This document shows positions 34,106-43,304 of a stretch of DNA of 64,000 nt, piece by piece. The notes below the pieces were generated by a model. It saw only the letters and a list, made by a program, of their open reading frames with translations. It was not told the DNA's origin and ran no database searches. A program made the translations under genes and the position numbers. Origin of the DNA: SSEF01 sp964604195 (GTDB lineage Bacteria > Patescibacteriota > Minisyncoccia > Moranbacterales > UBA1568); NCBI GenBank assembly GCA_964604195.1, contig CAZRXW010000001.1, positions 1 to 64,000 on the forward strand, given 5' to 3'. Numbering within the stretch: the stretch's first letter is position 1; each line of letters begins with the position of its first letter.

Positions 34106-35074
34106 ATGTCGTGGACCCCTCGTCAAAAATTAAGCATAGGCCTTCTCGTAGTTTTAGCACTTCTCAGCTCACTAGCTTGGCAGATAGTGGAGAGAGCTGT
34201 TCTTGTTGAGGAAGCGAGTAGTTTTCTTCTCCCAGCATTTGCTCTTGGGTTGACCATGGCAACTCTTTTTTTGGGCTCTTTGATATGGAAGGAAAAAGGC
34301 TTGATGGCGTTGGCTGCCGCATTCATGGTGATCCCTAGTTTATTTGTGGCGATATCACTCGTCCATGGCATTGTTCTCTTGGTTGCTGCTATGGTTATCT
34401 ATTTCGGAATAAGGCGGATCCATTCTGATATGGTAGAGCGAATTCATATCGCTGTCAGAAGGAGTCTTTTGGTAGGTATGGGTATGGTGTTTCTCGGAGT
34501 TAGTCTCTTGCTTTCCAGTCAATACTATGTACATGTACAACAACTTTCTTGGGAGCAATTGGTACCAAGTTTTAATTTAGCTGATGGGGTAGGGCCAATT
34601 GTCCTCAAGGTCATAACCCCGCTATATCCAGAGATTGGTCAACTTGCGAATGATCAAGTGACAGTAGATGGTTTTTTGCAAGATGTTCAAAAACGTGAGG
34701 GGGGTACGTTACTTGATTCGATGCCTCTTGCTACCCAGAGGATTTTTTTAGAACAGGAACTAAAACGGACAAAAAAACAGTTGGGCGATCTTTTAGGTCG
34801 AGAGATTGTTGGTAATGAAAGTATGCAGTCGCTTCTTTCTGAGGCAGTACATCGAAAAACAATAGCTTTTTTTTCTGGAGAGCAGGCACATTTGCCTGTA
34901 CCAATTCTTCCTTTTTTCCTTTCGATACTACTATTCTTGACAGTGTATCCTATTATGAATTTTCTCGCCCCAATACTTGTCGTGGTGGTGGTAATTCTTT
35001 TTCGGTCTTTCCGATTGTTGCACTGGCTAGATATCCGCCAAGAGAAGGTTGAGCAGGAGGTTTTGGTGGATTAA
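34106..35074 (+). CDS. multi-pass membrane protein, unrecognised
   Basis: 322 residues. Four N-terminal transmembrane segments (about 9-140 in total) are followed by a soluble region (about 140-258, containing the predicted helix QRIFLEQELKRTKKQLGDLLG), two C-terminal transmembrane segments (about 262-300) and a basic tail. I recognise no family. It follows mltG by 14 nt and ends 20 nt before the dnaJ promoter, so it is likely the last gene of the trxA-YjbQ-mltG unit. Confidence 0.6.
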   Translation: MSWTPRQKLSIGLLVVLALLSSLAWQIVERAVLVEEASSFLLPAFALGLTMATLFLGSLIWKEKGLMALAAAFMVIPSLFVAISLVHGIVLLVAAMVIYFGIRRIHSDMVERIHIAVRRSLLVGMGMVFLGVSLLLSSQYYVHVQQLSWEQLVPSFNLADGVGPIVLKVITPLYPEIGQLANDQVTVDGFLQDVQKREGGTLLDSMPLATQRIFLEQELKRTKKQLGDLLGREIVGNESMQSLLSEAVHRKTIAFFSGEQAHLPVPILPFFLSILLFLTVYPIMNFLAPILVVVVVILFRSFRLLHWLDIRQEKVEQEVLVD

Positions 35075-35093
35075 GGTGGCAAAAGAAGGAGGG

Positions 35094-35122
35094 TTGACAT
35101 TCTATCGTTAGCACTCAATAAT
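35094..35122 (+). promoter_or_regulatory. promoter for dnaJ
   Basis: TTGACA (35094-35099), a 17-nt spacer and AATAAT (35117-35122). The -10 box falls inside the spacer of the CIRCE operator, so repressor binding would block RNA polymerase directly. Confidence 0.8.
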
Positions 35123-35134
35123 AGAGAGTGCTAA
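35108..35134 (+). promoter_or_regulatory. CIRCE operator (HrcA binding site) upstream of dnaJ
   Basis: TTAGCACTC (35108-35116), nine bases, GAGTGCTAA (35126-35134): a perfect match to the CIRCE consensus. It implies heat-shock control of dnaJ by HrcA, whose gene is not in this window. Confidence 0.95.
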
Positions 35135-35143
35135 TATGTTTTT

Positions 35144-36238
35144 ATGGCAGGAAAAGATTATTATTCAATTCTCGGGGTTTCCAAGACAGCTTCTCAGGAT
35201 GAGATAAAAAAGGCATACCGGAAACTCGCTCATACTCACCATCCTGATAAACAGGGTGGTGATGAAGCTCGTTTCAAAGAAATTAATGAGGCGTATAGCG
35301 TATTGGGGGATTCAGAAAAACGTCGTCAATATGACCAGTTCGGTTCCTCTTTTGGCCAAGGGGGGTTTTCTGGACAGGGAGGAGCGGGTAATTTTGGAGG
35401 GTTTGATTTTTCGGGGTTCGGTGAGCAGGGATTTAATTTTGGAGGAGCAAATTTTGAAGACCTTTTTACCGACATTTTTACTGGTGGCCGTAGCGCTGGT
35501 CATCGTGAAGCTCGTGGTCAAGATATTCAGGTGGATGTCGAAATTTCTTTTGAAGAAATGGTTCGGGGAGTTAAGAAATCAATTTCCTTGCGGACGTATA
35601 TTGCCTGTGACACTTGTCAGGGAAATGGTGGGAAACCAGGCAGTAAGGAGGTAAAATGTACCACCTGTGACGGTAATGGTCAGGTGAAAAAACAGGTCAG
35701 GACTATTTTGGGTGTTTTTACACAGGTAGCACCGTGTGATGCTTGTCATGGGCGGGGGAAAAAATTTGCTGAATCTTGCCACGAATGTCGTGGGAGTGGG
35801 CGAGTTCAGAAGGAGCGATCACTTGAGGTAGCTATTCCTGCTGGTATTGAGAATGGGCAGGCACTTTCCCTGAGGGGTGAGGGTGAGGCTGGTGGTGTAG
35901 GTATAAAGCCAGGTGACCTTTTTGTGGTAGTGCATGTAAAACCCCATGCTGATTTTCAGCGGAGAGGGGATGATATCGTTTCTGATTTACGAGTAAAATA
36001 CAGCCAATTAGTGCTTGGTGATAAAGTTGATGTTCCCACTTTGGAAAGGTCTGTTTCTATGAAAATCCCTGCTGGGACTGAGCCGGGAGAGGTTTTCCGG
36101 ATCAAGGGTGGTGGTATTTCTCGGGTCTCACGCTTTGGAAAAGGGGATCATTTGGTGCGAATTTTATTGGAAATTCCCAAGAATCCAGCGAGTAGTGTAA
36201 AACGAATTATTGAGTCGCTTCGTGAAGCCGGGCAGTAG
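35144..36238 (+). CDS. dnaJ: chaperone protein DnaJ
   Basis: 364 residues, type I (full-length) DnaJ. J domain (about 3-68) with the essential HPD in HHPDKQGG; Gly/Phe-rich linker (about 70-125); zinc-finger domain with four CxxCxGxG-type repeats (CDTCQGNG, CTTCDGNG, CDACHGRG, CHECRGSG); and C-terminal substrate-binding domains (about 215-355). It stimulates DnaK ATPase and hands over unfolded proteins. dnaK and grpE are not adjacent, so this is a stand-alone CIRCE-controlled gene. Confidence 0.97.
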   Translation: MAGKDYYSILGVSKTASQDEIKKAYRKLAHTHHPDKQGGDEARFKEINEAYSVLGDSEKRRQYDQFGSSFGQGGFSGQGGAGNFGGFDFSGFGEQGFNFGGANFEDLFTDIFTGGRSAGHREARGQDIQVDVEISFEEMVRGVKKSISLRTYIACDTCQGNGGKPGSKEVKCTTCDGNGQVKKQVRTILGVFTQVAPCDACHGRGKKFAESCHECRGSGRVQKERSLEVAIPAGIENGQALSLRGEGEAGGVGIKPGDLFVVVHVKPHADFQRRGDDIVSDLRVKYSQLVLGDKVDVPTLERSVSMKIPAGTEPGEVFRIKGGGISRVSRFGKGDHLVRILLEIPKNPASSVKRIIESLREAGQ

Positions 36239-36292
36239 GGGTTTCTCTCGAGTTGCGGTATACTGAGGGAGAAATTATTGAATGTTTACCCT

Positions 36293-36838
36293 ATGTCAGA
36301 CGAACGTCGTATTTTGGTCGTTGATGATGATGATGAAACTCGTGGCGCTTATGTTGACTATCTGAAGGAAGCTGGCTTTAGTGTGATTGAGGCAGTCAAC
36401 GGATTGGATGGGTTGAATAAGATAAATGAGAGCCGTCCAGATCTAGTTTTGACAGGTATTATCATGCCGCAGCTTGATGGTTTTGGTTTGGTTGAGGCAC
36501 TCAAAAAAAATATCTCAACAGCAACAATCCCAGTGGTATTTCTTTCTCATCTTGGTCGTCAAGAAGATGAATCCCGAGCGAAAGAACTCGGAGTAAACGA
36601 TTTTATTGTTCGCGATGTAACGCCCCTTCCAGAGGTGGTTTCACGGATTAGGGCATTTTTCGGTTCAACGGAATACCTAGTGGCTATCGATCCTACTCTG
36701 TACGACGGGTTAAAGTTCGCTCGGGATATGGCCCTCCCGGATAACTATCTCTGTGAGACCGGTGAGCGTTACGTGCTTCGTATTCGATTGACTGATACTA
36801 CGCGTAAACATCTCTCAGCAGAGATTATTTGTGCCTAG
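36293..36838 (+). CDS. receiver-domain protein lacking the phospho-acceptor Asp
   Basis: 181 residues. A CheY-like domain (about 1-120) has the acidic pocket VVDDDDET and the VVFLSHLG switch region. The usual phospho-acceptor position reads LVLTGIIMPQLDG, with Gly in place of Asp, and the conserved Lys is Arg (FIVRD). A C-terminal extension of about 60 residues has no recognised fold. It is probably a pseudo-receiver that acts without phosphorylation. GGTATACT upstream (36257-36264) supplies a -10 box. ATG 36293 is chosen over TTG 36278 as it begins the domain. recJ starts 17 nt after its stop. Confidence 0.85.
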   Translation: MSDERRILVVDDDDETRGAYVDYLKEAGFSVIEAVNGLDGLNKINESRPDLVLTGIIMPQLDGFGLVEALKKNISTATIPVVFLSHLGRQEDESRAKELGVNDFIVRDVTPLPEVVSRIRAFFGSTEYLVAIDPTLYDGLKFARDMALPDNYLCETGERYVLRIRLTDTTRKHLSAEIICA

Positions 36839-36855
36839 CTCTAGAGGAGAGGTAT

Positions 36856-38556
36856 ATGGCCGAGCTTCGTTGGAAGTTCCTTTCTGATTTTGTTCCAGAA
36901 CATCCAGAGGGAGTAGAAAATGTCTGGCAATCGTTACTTGCTCAGCGTGCGTCAAGAGATGACGAGCGCCGCTTTTTGATGCCTGACTATGATCGTGATA
37001 TGTATGACCCATTCCTCTTTCGGGATATGGAAAAAGTAGTAGCGCGTTTAGGAGAAGCGAGAAAAAAAGGTGAGCGAGTTGGAGTCTTTGGTGATTTTGA
37101 TGCTGATGGCGTAACCTCATCGGTTTTATTTCGTGAAGCACTAGAGGCTCTTGGGGTGGCGGCGGAAGTATATATTCCTCACAAGATACATGAGGGCCAT
37201 GGATTGAGTACCCAAGCCATCCGGCATTTTCAACAAGCGGGGGTTACTCTGGTAGTAACACTTGATTGTGGCATGATGAATCATGAGGAAATCGAGCAGG
37301 CTCTTGAGGCGGGAATGGATACTATCATCATTGATCATCATCACGTGCCGGAGGTTTTGCCAAAAGCCTTGGCTATTATTAATCCCAAGCTTCCCAATGA
37401 ACAGTACCCCTTTCACGATCTTTGTGGCGCCGGTACAACATTTAAGGTGGTGACAGCTCTCTATCATCGCTATCTCCCTGATCGAATAGGAGAGCTAAAA
37501 TGGCTTTTGGATGTTGCAGCCATAGGTACGGTGGCCGATGTTATGCCACTGGTTGGTGAAAATCGAGTACTTGTAAAGTACGGGCTTTTGGTGTTGGCAA
37601 AAACAAGACGGGTTGGTCTCCAAGAGCTTATTGCTGTTGGGAGGATTCCTATGGATAATGTAACCCCTCCCACAGCGAGGTTGATTGCTTTTCATATCGC
37701 CCCTCGAATCAATGCTGCTTCTCGTATGGCCCATGGAAAGCTAGCGCACGATCTTCTTATGGAACGAGATAGAGTGAGGGCGAGGGGGTTGGCTTTGGAA
37801 CTTGAGGCGTATAATGTAGCTCGTCAAAAGCAAAGTCAAGAAATTACCGAGCTTGTCCTGACATTAGCAAAAGAAAAATATCATGATCAGAAATTTATCT
37901 TTGCTGCTGGAGAAGAGTACCCTCTCGGTATTGTTGGTCTGGTAGCAGGAAGAGTAGCTCATGAAATTGGAAAACCAACTTGTATTCTTCAAACCGCGGG
38001 AGAGGTAAGTACAGGTTCTTTTCGGAGTATTCCAGGGCTGAGTATTATTAAAGTTCTGGAGCAGTGTGGGGATATACTTGAGAAGTTTGGTGGTCATGAT
38101 CAGGCAGCGGGGATGACTATTCGAAATGACAATCTTGTATCATTTTACAATCGCTTCAATGCTTTAGTGGAGGAGGCTTTACAAGGAGTCGAGACAAAGC
38201 CAGAGCTCCTTATAGATCGGGTACTTCATCCTGATGATATATCGCTGGATTTAATTCAGCGATTAACATCATTGGAACCATTTGGGGAAGGGAATCCTGA
38301 ACCAGTGTTTGCCCTGAGAGGAGTTCGTTTAGGAGCAGTGCGAAAAGTAGGCAAGGATGAGAAACATTGGAAGCTCTCCGTTGATCGAGCGAGACTACAT
38401 CCGCCTTTGGATGTGGTAGGCTGGTCACTTGCTCTAACGTATCCAGATTTGCGCCCAGGAATGGAGGTTGATCTTGCTGGTACAATAGCGATAAATAGTT
38501 GGAATGGGAGAGAGAGCGTGCAGATGGTTCTCAGAGATATACAGGTGCTTAATTAG
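36856..38556 (+). CDS. recJ: single-stranded-DNA-specific exonuclease RecJ
   Basis: 566 residues, close to the normal RecJ size. DHH-family motifs: GVFGDFDADGVTSSVL (motif I), VVTLDCGM, IIDHHHVPE (motif III, DHH), then the DHHA1 region with RINAASRMAHG, GLVAGRVA and the GGHDQAAGM motif, and a C-terminal OB-fold domain (about 460-566). It degrades ssDNA 5' to 3' in recombination and repair. The ribosome site GAGGAGAGG supports ATG 36856. Confidence 0.95.
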   Translation: MAELRWKFLSDFVPEHPEGVENVWQSLLAQRASRDDERRFLMPDYDRDMYDPFLFRDMEKVVARLGEARKKGERVGVFGDFDADGVTSSVLFREALEALGVAAEVYIPHKIHEGHGLSTQAIRHFQQAGVTLVVTLDCGMMNHEEIEQALEAGMDTIIIDHHHVPEVLPKALAIINPKLPNEQYPFHDLCGAGTTFKVVTALYHRYLPDRIGELKWLLDVAAIGTVADVMPLVGENRVLVKYGLLVLAKTRRVGLQELIAVGRIPMDNVTPPTARLIAFHIAPRINAASRMAHGKLAHDLLMERDRVRARGLALELEAYNVARQKQSQEITELVLTLAKEKYHDQKFIFAAGEEYPLGIVGLVAGRVAHEIGKPTCILQTAGEVSTGSFRSIPGLSIIKVLEQCGDILEKFGGHDQAAGMTIRNDNLVSFYNRFNALVEEALQGVETKPELLIDRVLHPDDISLDLIQRLTSLEPFGEGNPEPVFALRGVRLGAVRKVGKDEKHWKLSVDRARLHPPLDVVGWSLALTYPDLRPGMEVDLAGTIAINSWNGRESVQMVLRDIQVLN

Positions 38557-38577
38557 CTTGGTGAGTGCATTTTCTGG

Positions 38578-38583
38578 TACAAT
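38578..38583 (+). promoter_or_regulatory. -10 element for the RNase HI gene, near-leaderless
   Basis: TACAAT at 38578-38583 in the context CTGGTACAAT (extended -10) lies 6 nt before the ATG at 38590, as at rfbC and pheS. Confidence 0.5.
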
Positions 38584-38589
38584 ATTCCT

Positions 38590-39030
38590 ATGGAGAAGAT
38601 TATTGTCTATACCGATGGTGGGTCGCGGGGTAATCCGGGGCCAGCGGCTCTCGGTGTCTATATTGAGACGCTTGGTAAGCGTTTCGGGGAGTTTTTGGGT
38701 GAAAAGACAAACAATGAGGCTGAGTATGCAGCCATTGTGGCCGCTTTGAAAAAAATAAAGTCACTGGTAGGGAAGGAAAGGGCTAAGCAAGTTATTGTAG
38801 AGTGTCGAATGGATTCGGAGCTTGCCTGTAGACAACTGAATCATCAGTACAAGATAGAGAATGAGAGATTGCAGCCATTGTTTTTGATGGTGTGGAATTT
38901 AATGCTTGATTTCAGTGGAGTGGAGTTTATCCATGTGCCGAGAGAACAAAATACTATGGCTGATGCTGAGGCTAATAAGGCTATGGATAATGCGACTCGA
39001 CCAAGTTTGGTACAACAGCAATTACTGTAA
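38590..39030 (+). CDS. ribonuclease HI-like protein
   Basis: 146 residues. The RNase H core shows YTDGGSRGNPGPAALGVY (first Asp and Gly-rich turn), NNEAEYAAIVAAL (second Glu), VECRMDSELACRQL (third Asp) and VPREQNTMADAEANKAMD (fourth Asp). This is the archaeal-like RnhA/YpdQ-type layout without the basic protrusion of E. coli RNase HI. It degrades RNA in RNA-DNA hybrids. It is 6 nt upstream of the MacA-like gene. Confidence 0.9.
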   Translation: MEKIIVYTDGGSRGNPGPAALGVYIETLGKRFGEFLGEKTNNEAEYAAIVAALKKIKSLVGKERAKQVIVECRMDSELACRQLNHQYKIENERLQPLFLMVWNLMLDFSGVEFIHVPREQNTMADAEANKAMDNATRPSLVQQQLL

Positions 39031-39036
39031 GAACTT

Positions 39037-40050
39037 ATGACTCTAAAAGGAAAAATTTTCAGTATAATTCTCTTCGCACTTATTGTAGGTGGGGGGTATT
39101 GGTGGTGGAGTGGTCGGCAGCAGGGTGAAGCTATTCCGACAGAGACAGTAACTCGAGGAACAGTGAGTGAGACGATCTCTATAACAGGTGAAGCGGTGCC
39201 ACAACAGTACGCGGATCTCTCGTTTAAGAGCGTCGGTCTTATTGAAACAGTTTGGGTGGCTGAGGGAGAGCGAGTAAAAAAAGGAGATCCTCTCATGCAG
39301 CTCGATCGAGAGATGCTTCTTCAACAGCTTCGATCTTCTCAAGCGACGCTTGCTATTGCGGAAGAAAATGAACGTCTTGCTCGCCGAGATTGGTCAAGTC
39401 TTGCCCCTGAGGAACGAGAGGCCAAGGTTCTTTCGAGTGAGAAGGCTCGAGCAGACGTTGCTGTTATTCGCAGTCAGCTCATGGAAAGAGTGCTCAGGGC
39501 GCCTTTTGATGGGATGGTTACCAAGGTTTCTCAGAGAGTGGGTGAGGTGGTTATGGCTGGCACTCGAGTAGTACGTATTGTTGGATATGATGCAACGGGA
39601 AATATTCCTTTAAAAATTGAGGCTCAGATACCAGAGTCTGATGTAGCTAAAGTGAAGACTGGTATGCGTGGAGAGGTCACTTTTGATGCCCTAACAAATG
39701 ATGAGATTTTTTCTGTAGAAGTAAAGGATATCGAACCAAGCGCAACAGTAGTGCAAGACGTAGTTTCTTATATGGGTACTTTTTCTTTTCTCCAAGCATC
39801 AGATGCACGGTTGCGTGATGGTATGACGGCAAATCTTGATATCGAGACTGGTTATCGAGAAGGGGTTTTGGTACTGCCGTTTCGTACTATTGTTCGAGAA
39901 GAGGGCCGTTATTTTGTGGAGGTTGAAGAGAATGGGGCTTTTGTAAAACGGGTGGTGAAGATTGGACTTGAAGGCGATGAGGGAGAAGTGGAAATAATTG
40001 AAGGGGTACGTGAGAATGATCGAGTCAAAATGAGTGTTAAGAGTGAATAG
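39037..40050 (+). CDS. MacA-like membrane fusion protein
   Basis: 337 residues. One N-terminal transmembrane helix (about 6-24, IFSIILFALIVGGGYWWW), a barrel-sandwich (lipoyl-like) domain split by an alpha hairpin, with VSETISITGEAVPQQYADLSFKSVG and APFDGMVTKVSQRVGEVV, then beta-barrel and membrane-proximal domains. This is an HlyD/RND-type periplasmic adaptor of a tripartite-like ABC exporter. In a monoderm-like CPR cell no outer membrane channel is expected, so it would act outside the membrane with the MacB parts that follow. Confidence 0.9.
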   Translation: MTLKGKIFSIILFALIVGGGYWWWSGRQQGEAIPTETVTRGTVSETISITGEAVPQQYADLSFKSVGLIETVWVAEGERVKKGDPLMQLDREMLLQQLRSSQATLAIAEENERLARRDWSSLAPEEREAKVLSSEKARADVAVIRSQLMERVLRAPFDGMVTKVSQRVGEVVMAGTRVVRIVGYDATGNIPLKIEAQIPESDVAKVKTGMRGEVTFDALTNDEIFSVEVKDIEPSATVVQDVVSYMGTFSFLQASDARLRDGMTANLDIETGYREGVLVLPFRTIVREEGRYFVEVEENGAFVKRVVKIGLEGDEGEVEIIEGVRENDRVKMSVKSE

Positions 40051-40054
40051 GGTT

Positions 40055-40780
40055 ATGTCATCGCTTATTGTTGTCAAATCTCTTGGGAAAACTTACGCAA
40101 ATGAAGGAGTGGAAACAGTGGCCTTGCGTGAGGCCACTTTTGTCATAGAAAAAGGAGAGTTTGTTTCGATTATGGGACCATCGGGATCGGGGAAATCGAC
40201 CCTGATGCATCTCCTTGGTCTTCTTGATAGACCAACCGCAGGAGAGTACTTTTTGGATGGTCAAGACGTGTCTACTCTTTCAGATGACGACCTTTCTCAA
40301 CTACGGAATGCGAAGATCGGTTTTATTTTTCAGTCTTTTAATCTTCTTCCGAAAACGACTGTTGCAGAAAATGTTGAATTACCACTCCTGTATGACAGTC
40401 AATTAGCTTCAGATAATCGAGCGAAAGTTGAGGCTGCTCTTAAGGCTGTTAACATGCTTCATCGAAAGGATTATTTTTCTAATCAGCTTTCTGGTGGAGA
40501 AAAACAGCGAGTTGCCATCGCGAGGGCTCTGGTGAATGATCCAGATATCATTTTTGCTGATGAACCTACGGGTAATCTAGATTCAAAATCAGGTTTGCAA
40601 GTGATGGATATATTGCAGAGTCTTAATGAAATGGGACGAACGGTTATTTTGGTGACTCATGAAACAGCAACGGCAGAACATGGTAAACGCATGCTTCGGA
40701 TGGTAGATGGGGGAATTATCGAGGATACACCTATTACAAAGCGTCGCTTTGCCCGGGAAGAGGAGGAGCTTCATAAGTAG
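40055..40780 (+). CDS. MacB-type ABC transporter ATPase
   Basis: 241 residues. Walker A GPSGSGKST, Q loop FQSFNLL, signature LSGGEKQRVAIARAL, Walker B IIFADEPTGNLDS and the H loop VTHE are all intact. It belongs to the LolD/MacB/FtsE type by the GNLDS motif. It powers export together with the two following permeases. Start 40055 gives MSSLIVVKSLGKTYANEG, directly after the stop of the MacA-like gene. Confidence 0.95.
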   Translation: MSSLIVVKSLGKTYANEGVETVALREATFVIEKGEFVSIMGPSGSGKSTLMHLLGLLDRPTAGEYFLDGQDVSTLSDDDLSQLRNAKIGFIFQSFNLLPKTTVAENVELPLLYDSQLASDNRAKVEAALKAVNMLHRKDYFSNQLSGGEKQRVAIARALVNDPDIIFADEPTGNLDSKSGLQVMDILQSLNEMGRTVILVTHETATAEHGKRMLRMVDGGIIEDTPITKRRFAREEEELHK

Positions 40781-40785
40781 GTTCT

Positions 40786-42027
40786 ATGAAAATTTCTGAC
40801 CCACTTCGTATCGCTTATCGTTCTCTTCTGGCCGCTAAGACCAGATTCTTTTTGACGGTCCTTGGAGTAGTTATTGGAGTAGCTGCCGTCATTATGGTGA
40901 TGGCTATCGGTGCCAGTGCTCAGGCACTAGTCCTCTCTCAGGTACAGAAAGTAGGGTCTAATCTGGTGGTGGTACTTCCCGGAGCTTCAGAAGAGAGTGG
41001 TCCACCAGCTCAAGCGCTCGGTATTGTAACCACGAGTTTTGTGTACGATGATGTCCGGGCTATTCGCGAAAAGCGCCATGTACCTCACCTGGTAGCTTTT
41101 TCTGGTTACGTAACAGGATCCGGAACTATTGAGTCGCGTTATGAATCATTTGAAACAAGCTTTCAAGGTGTATCGCCAAACATGATTGAGGTGGAGTCAA
41201 TGAGGGTGACGGAAGGGAGATTCTTTTTCCCGGAGGAGGAGTCTGATCTTTCTCGTGTAGTAGTTCTTGGGGCGGTGCGAGCTAAAGAACTCTTCCCGCA
41301 CGGAAGCCCTATTGGCGAAGTGGTAAAAATAAAAGACAATCCTTTCCGCGTGATTGGGGTTCTTGAAGAGCGTGGCAATGCTGCTTTTTCTAACCCTGAT
41401 ACATTGGTGTATGTACCACTCTTCACAGCTCAAAAAATTCTTCTTGGTATTAATTATTTAAATTTTGGACGCGGTAAAGTGGATACTGCTGAAAATATAG
41501 AACGAACGAGAATGGATATCACAGCCCTTCTTCGGGACCGACATGATCTAGAGGAGGGTGAAGAGTCAGATTTTTCAGTTCGAAGTACGGCTATGGCTCT
41601 TTCTCTTCTGACCAATATTACTAATGTACTCAAATATTTTTTGATTGCTATTGCATCACTTTCATTGGTAGTTGGTGGTATTGGAATTATGAATTCAATG
41701 CTTATTGCTGTGTCGCAGCGAGTGCGTGAGGTTGGTCTTCGTAAGGCAGTTGGAGCACGTCCAGTACATATCCTTTTTCAATTTCTTATTGAGTCAGCCT
41801 TTATTACCGTTCTCGGTGGACTCCTAGGAATTATCTTGGGTGTAGCCATCGCTTTTATTGCCGCTGTCATTATTCCAAGACTGGGGTATGCTTGGGAATT
41901 TCTCATTCCTCCGATATCAATTGTGATTGGCTTTAGCGTATCTTTTGTGATAGGAATTAGCTTTGGGCTGTACCCTGCTCTTAAGGCATCAAAAGTTTCT
42001 CCTATGGAAGCGCTACGATATGAATAA
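40786..42027 (+). CDS. MacB-type ABC transporter permease 1
   Basis: 413 residues. One N-terminal transmembrane helix with TRFFLTVLGVVIGVAAVIMVMAIG, a large MacB_PCD external domain (about 45-275), and three C-terminal helices of the FtsX domain with ALRKAVGA-type VREVGLRKAVGARPVHI. This is the MacB topology with the ATPase on a separate gene. It overlaps the second permease gene by 8 nt. Confidence 0.93.
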   Translation: MKISDPLRIAYRSLLAAKTRFFLTVLGVVIGVAAVIMVMAIGASAQALVLSQVQKVGSNLVVVLPGASEESGPPAQALGIVTTSFVYDDVRAIREKRHVPHLVAFSGYVTGSGTIESRYESFETSFQGVSPNMIEVESMRVTEGRFFFPEEESDLSRVVVLGAVRAKELFPHGSPIGEVVKIKDNPFRVIGVLEERGNAAFSNPDTLVYVPLFTAQKILLGINYLNFGRGKVDTAENIERTRMDITALLRDRHDLEEGEESDFSVRSTAMALSLLTNITNVLKYFLIAIASLSLVVGGIGIMNSMLIAVSQRVREVGLRKAVGARPVHILFQFLIESAFITVLGGLLGIILGVAIAFIAAVIIPRLGYAWEFLIPPISIVIGFSVSFVIGISFGLYPALKASKVSPMEALRYE

Positions 42028-43297
42028 ACTCTTACTGTTCTACAAAAGACTTACTTTAGGTTTTCGTCTTGCCTGGCGAACTATTGTTTTGCATCCAACA
42101 AGAACGATTCTCTCCCTTCTCGGTGTCATGATTGGAGTGCTTTCTGTTGTAGTGGTTATGTTACTTGGGGAAGGAGTTAAGGACTTTATTCTCAAACAGG
42201 GAGAGAGCTTTGGTTCTAATATCATTCAAATTGAAGTTAAGGTGCCAACTACTGGAAAAATGTCGAGTGAAAATGCTACCTCTAGAGCCCAGGGGACGCA
42301 GATTACTACTTTAGTTACTGAGGATGGCGAAGCTATTCGAGAATTGCCAAATGTCGAAGTTTTATATCCGGGGACAATTGGCCAAGAGCGGGCTACGGTT
42401 GGTTCCGTCGGAAAGAGGATTCTTCTCTTCGGTACCGGGGCTGATGCACCGTTCGTGGATGAAAATATCCGATTATCAGAAGGGCGTTTTTTTACCGAGG
42501 AAGAGGATCGGAGTTTGGCCCGAGTAGTGGTTCTTGGCCAGGATATCAAGGAAACTTTCTTTGGCTCTGGTGAAGCGGTTGGGGAGTCTATTACTCTCAA
42601 GGGTGAAAAATACCGCGTGATTGGTGTTTTGGAATCTCGAGGAGCAGCAGGATTTATTAACCTTGATACTTTTACGTATGTACCAGTAGAAACCCTTAAG
42701 AAAAAAATCCTTGGGGTTGATTATGTTCAAATGATCTCGGTAAAAATGACCGACCCATCACTCGAAACATCGACAGTGGCTGATATTACTGCACTTTTGC
42801 GTAAACGGCATGATATTGATGACCCGAAAAAGGATGATTTTTCAGTAACATCTACTAAAGAAGCTCTGGAGGCTATTGAAGATGTCCTTGGTTCGGTATC
42901 TATTCTCTTACTGGCTCTTACCTCGATTTCTCTCTTGGTTGGCGGGGTGGGGATTATGAATGTTATGTACGTTTCGGTGGCAGAGCGTGTCTCGGAGATC
43001 GGTCTCCGTAAAGCTTTAGGGGCAACAGAAATCGTTATTTTAACGCAGTTTCTTTTTGAGGCGCTCCTTATCACCTCTCTTGGTGGGATAGCGGGGATTA
43101 CCTTGGGAATGCTTCTTTCTTGGGGGCTTTCAGCACTTTTTTCAGTTCTTGGCGTAGGTGTTACTCTGACCTTCACTCCTATGGCACTATTACTGGGAGC
43201 AGCATTTTCAATTTTGACGGGAGTTATCTTTGGTATCGCACCAGCCTATCGTGCTGCTCGCCTCTCTCCTATGGAGGCCCTGCGGAAGGGAGAGTAG
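42020..43297 (+). CDS. MacB-type ABC transporter permease 2
   Basis: 425 residues with the same topology and motifs as the gene before it (LLGVMIGVLSVVVVMLLGEG; RVSEIGLRKALGATEIVI), but clearly diverged. A paired MacB permease suggests a heterodimeric exporter driven by one ATPase. ATG 42020 overlaps the end of the first permease; the longer frame starting at 41963 would reach well into it and is unlikely. The gene ends 7 nt from the converging PBP1A gene. Confidence 0.92.
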   Translation: MNKLLLFYKRLTLGFRLAWRTIVLHPTRTILSLLGVMIGVLSVVVVMLLGEGVKDFILKQGESFGSNIIQIEVKVPTTGKMSSENATSRAQGTQITTLVTEDGEAIRELPNVEVLYPGTIGQERATVGSVGKRILLFGTGADAPFVDENIRLSEGRFFTEEEDRSLARVVVLGQDIKETFFGSGEAVGESITLKGEKYRVIGVLESRGAAGFINLDTFTYVPVETLKKKILGVDYVQMISVKMTDPSLETSTVADITALLRKRHDIDDPKKDDFSVTSTKEALEAIEDVLGSVSILLLALTSISLLVGGVGIMNVMYVSVAERVSEIGLRKALGATEIVILTQFLFEALLITSLGGIAGITLGMLLSWGLSALFSVLGVGVTLTFTPMALLLGAAFSILTGVIFGIAPAYRAARLSPMEALRKGE

Positions 43298-43304
43298 ATG
43301 GTTT

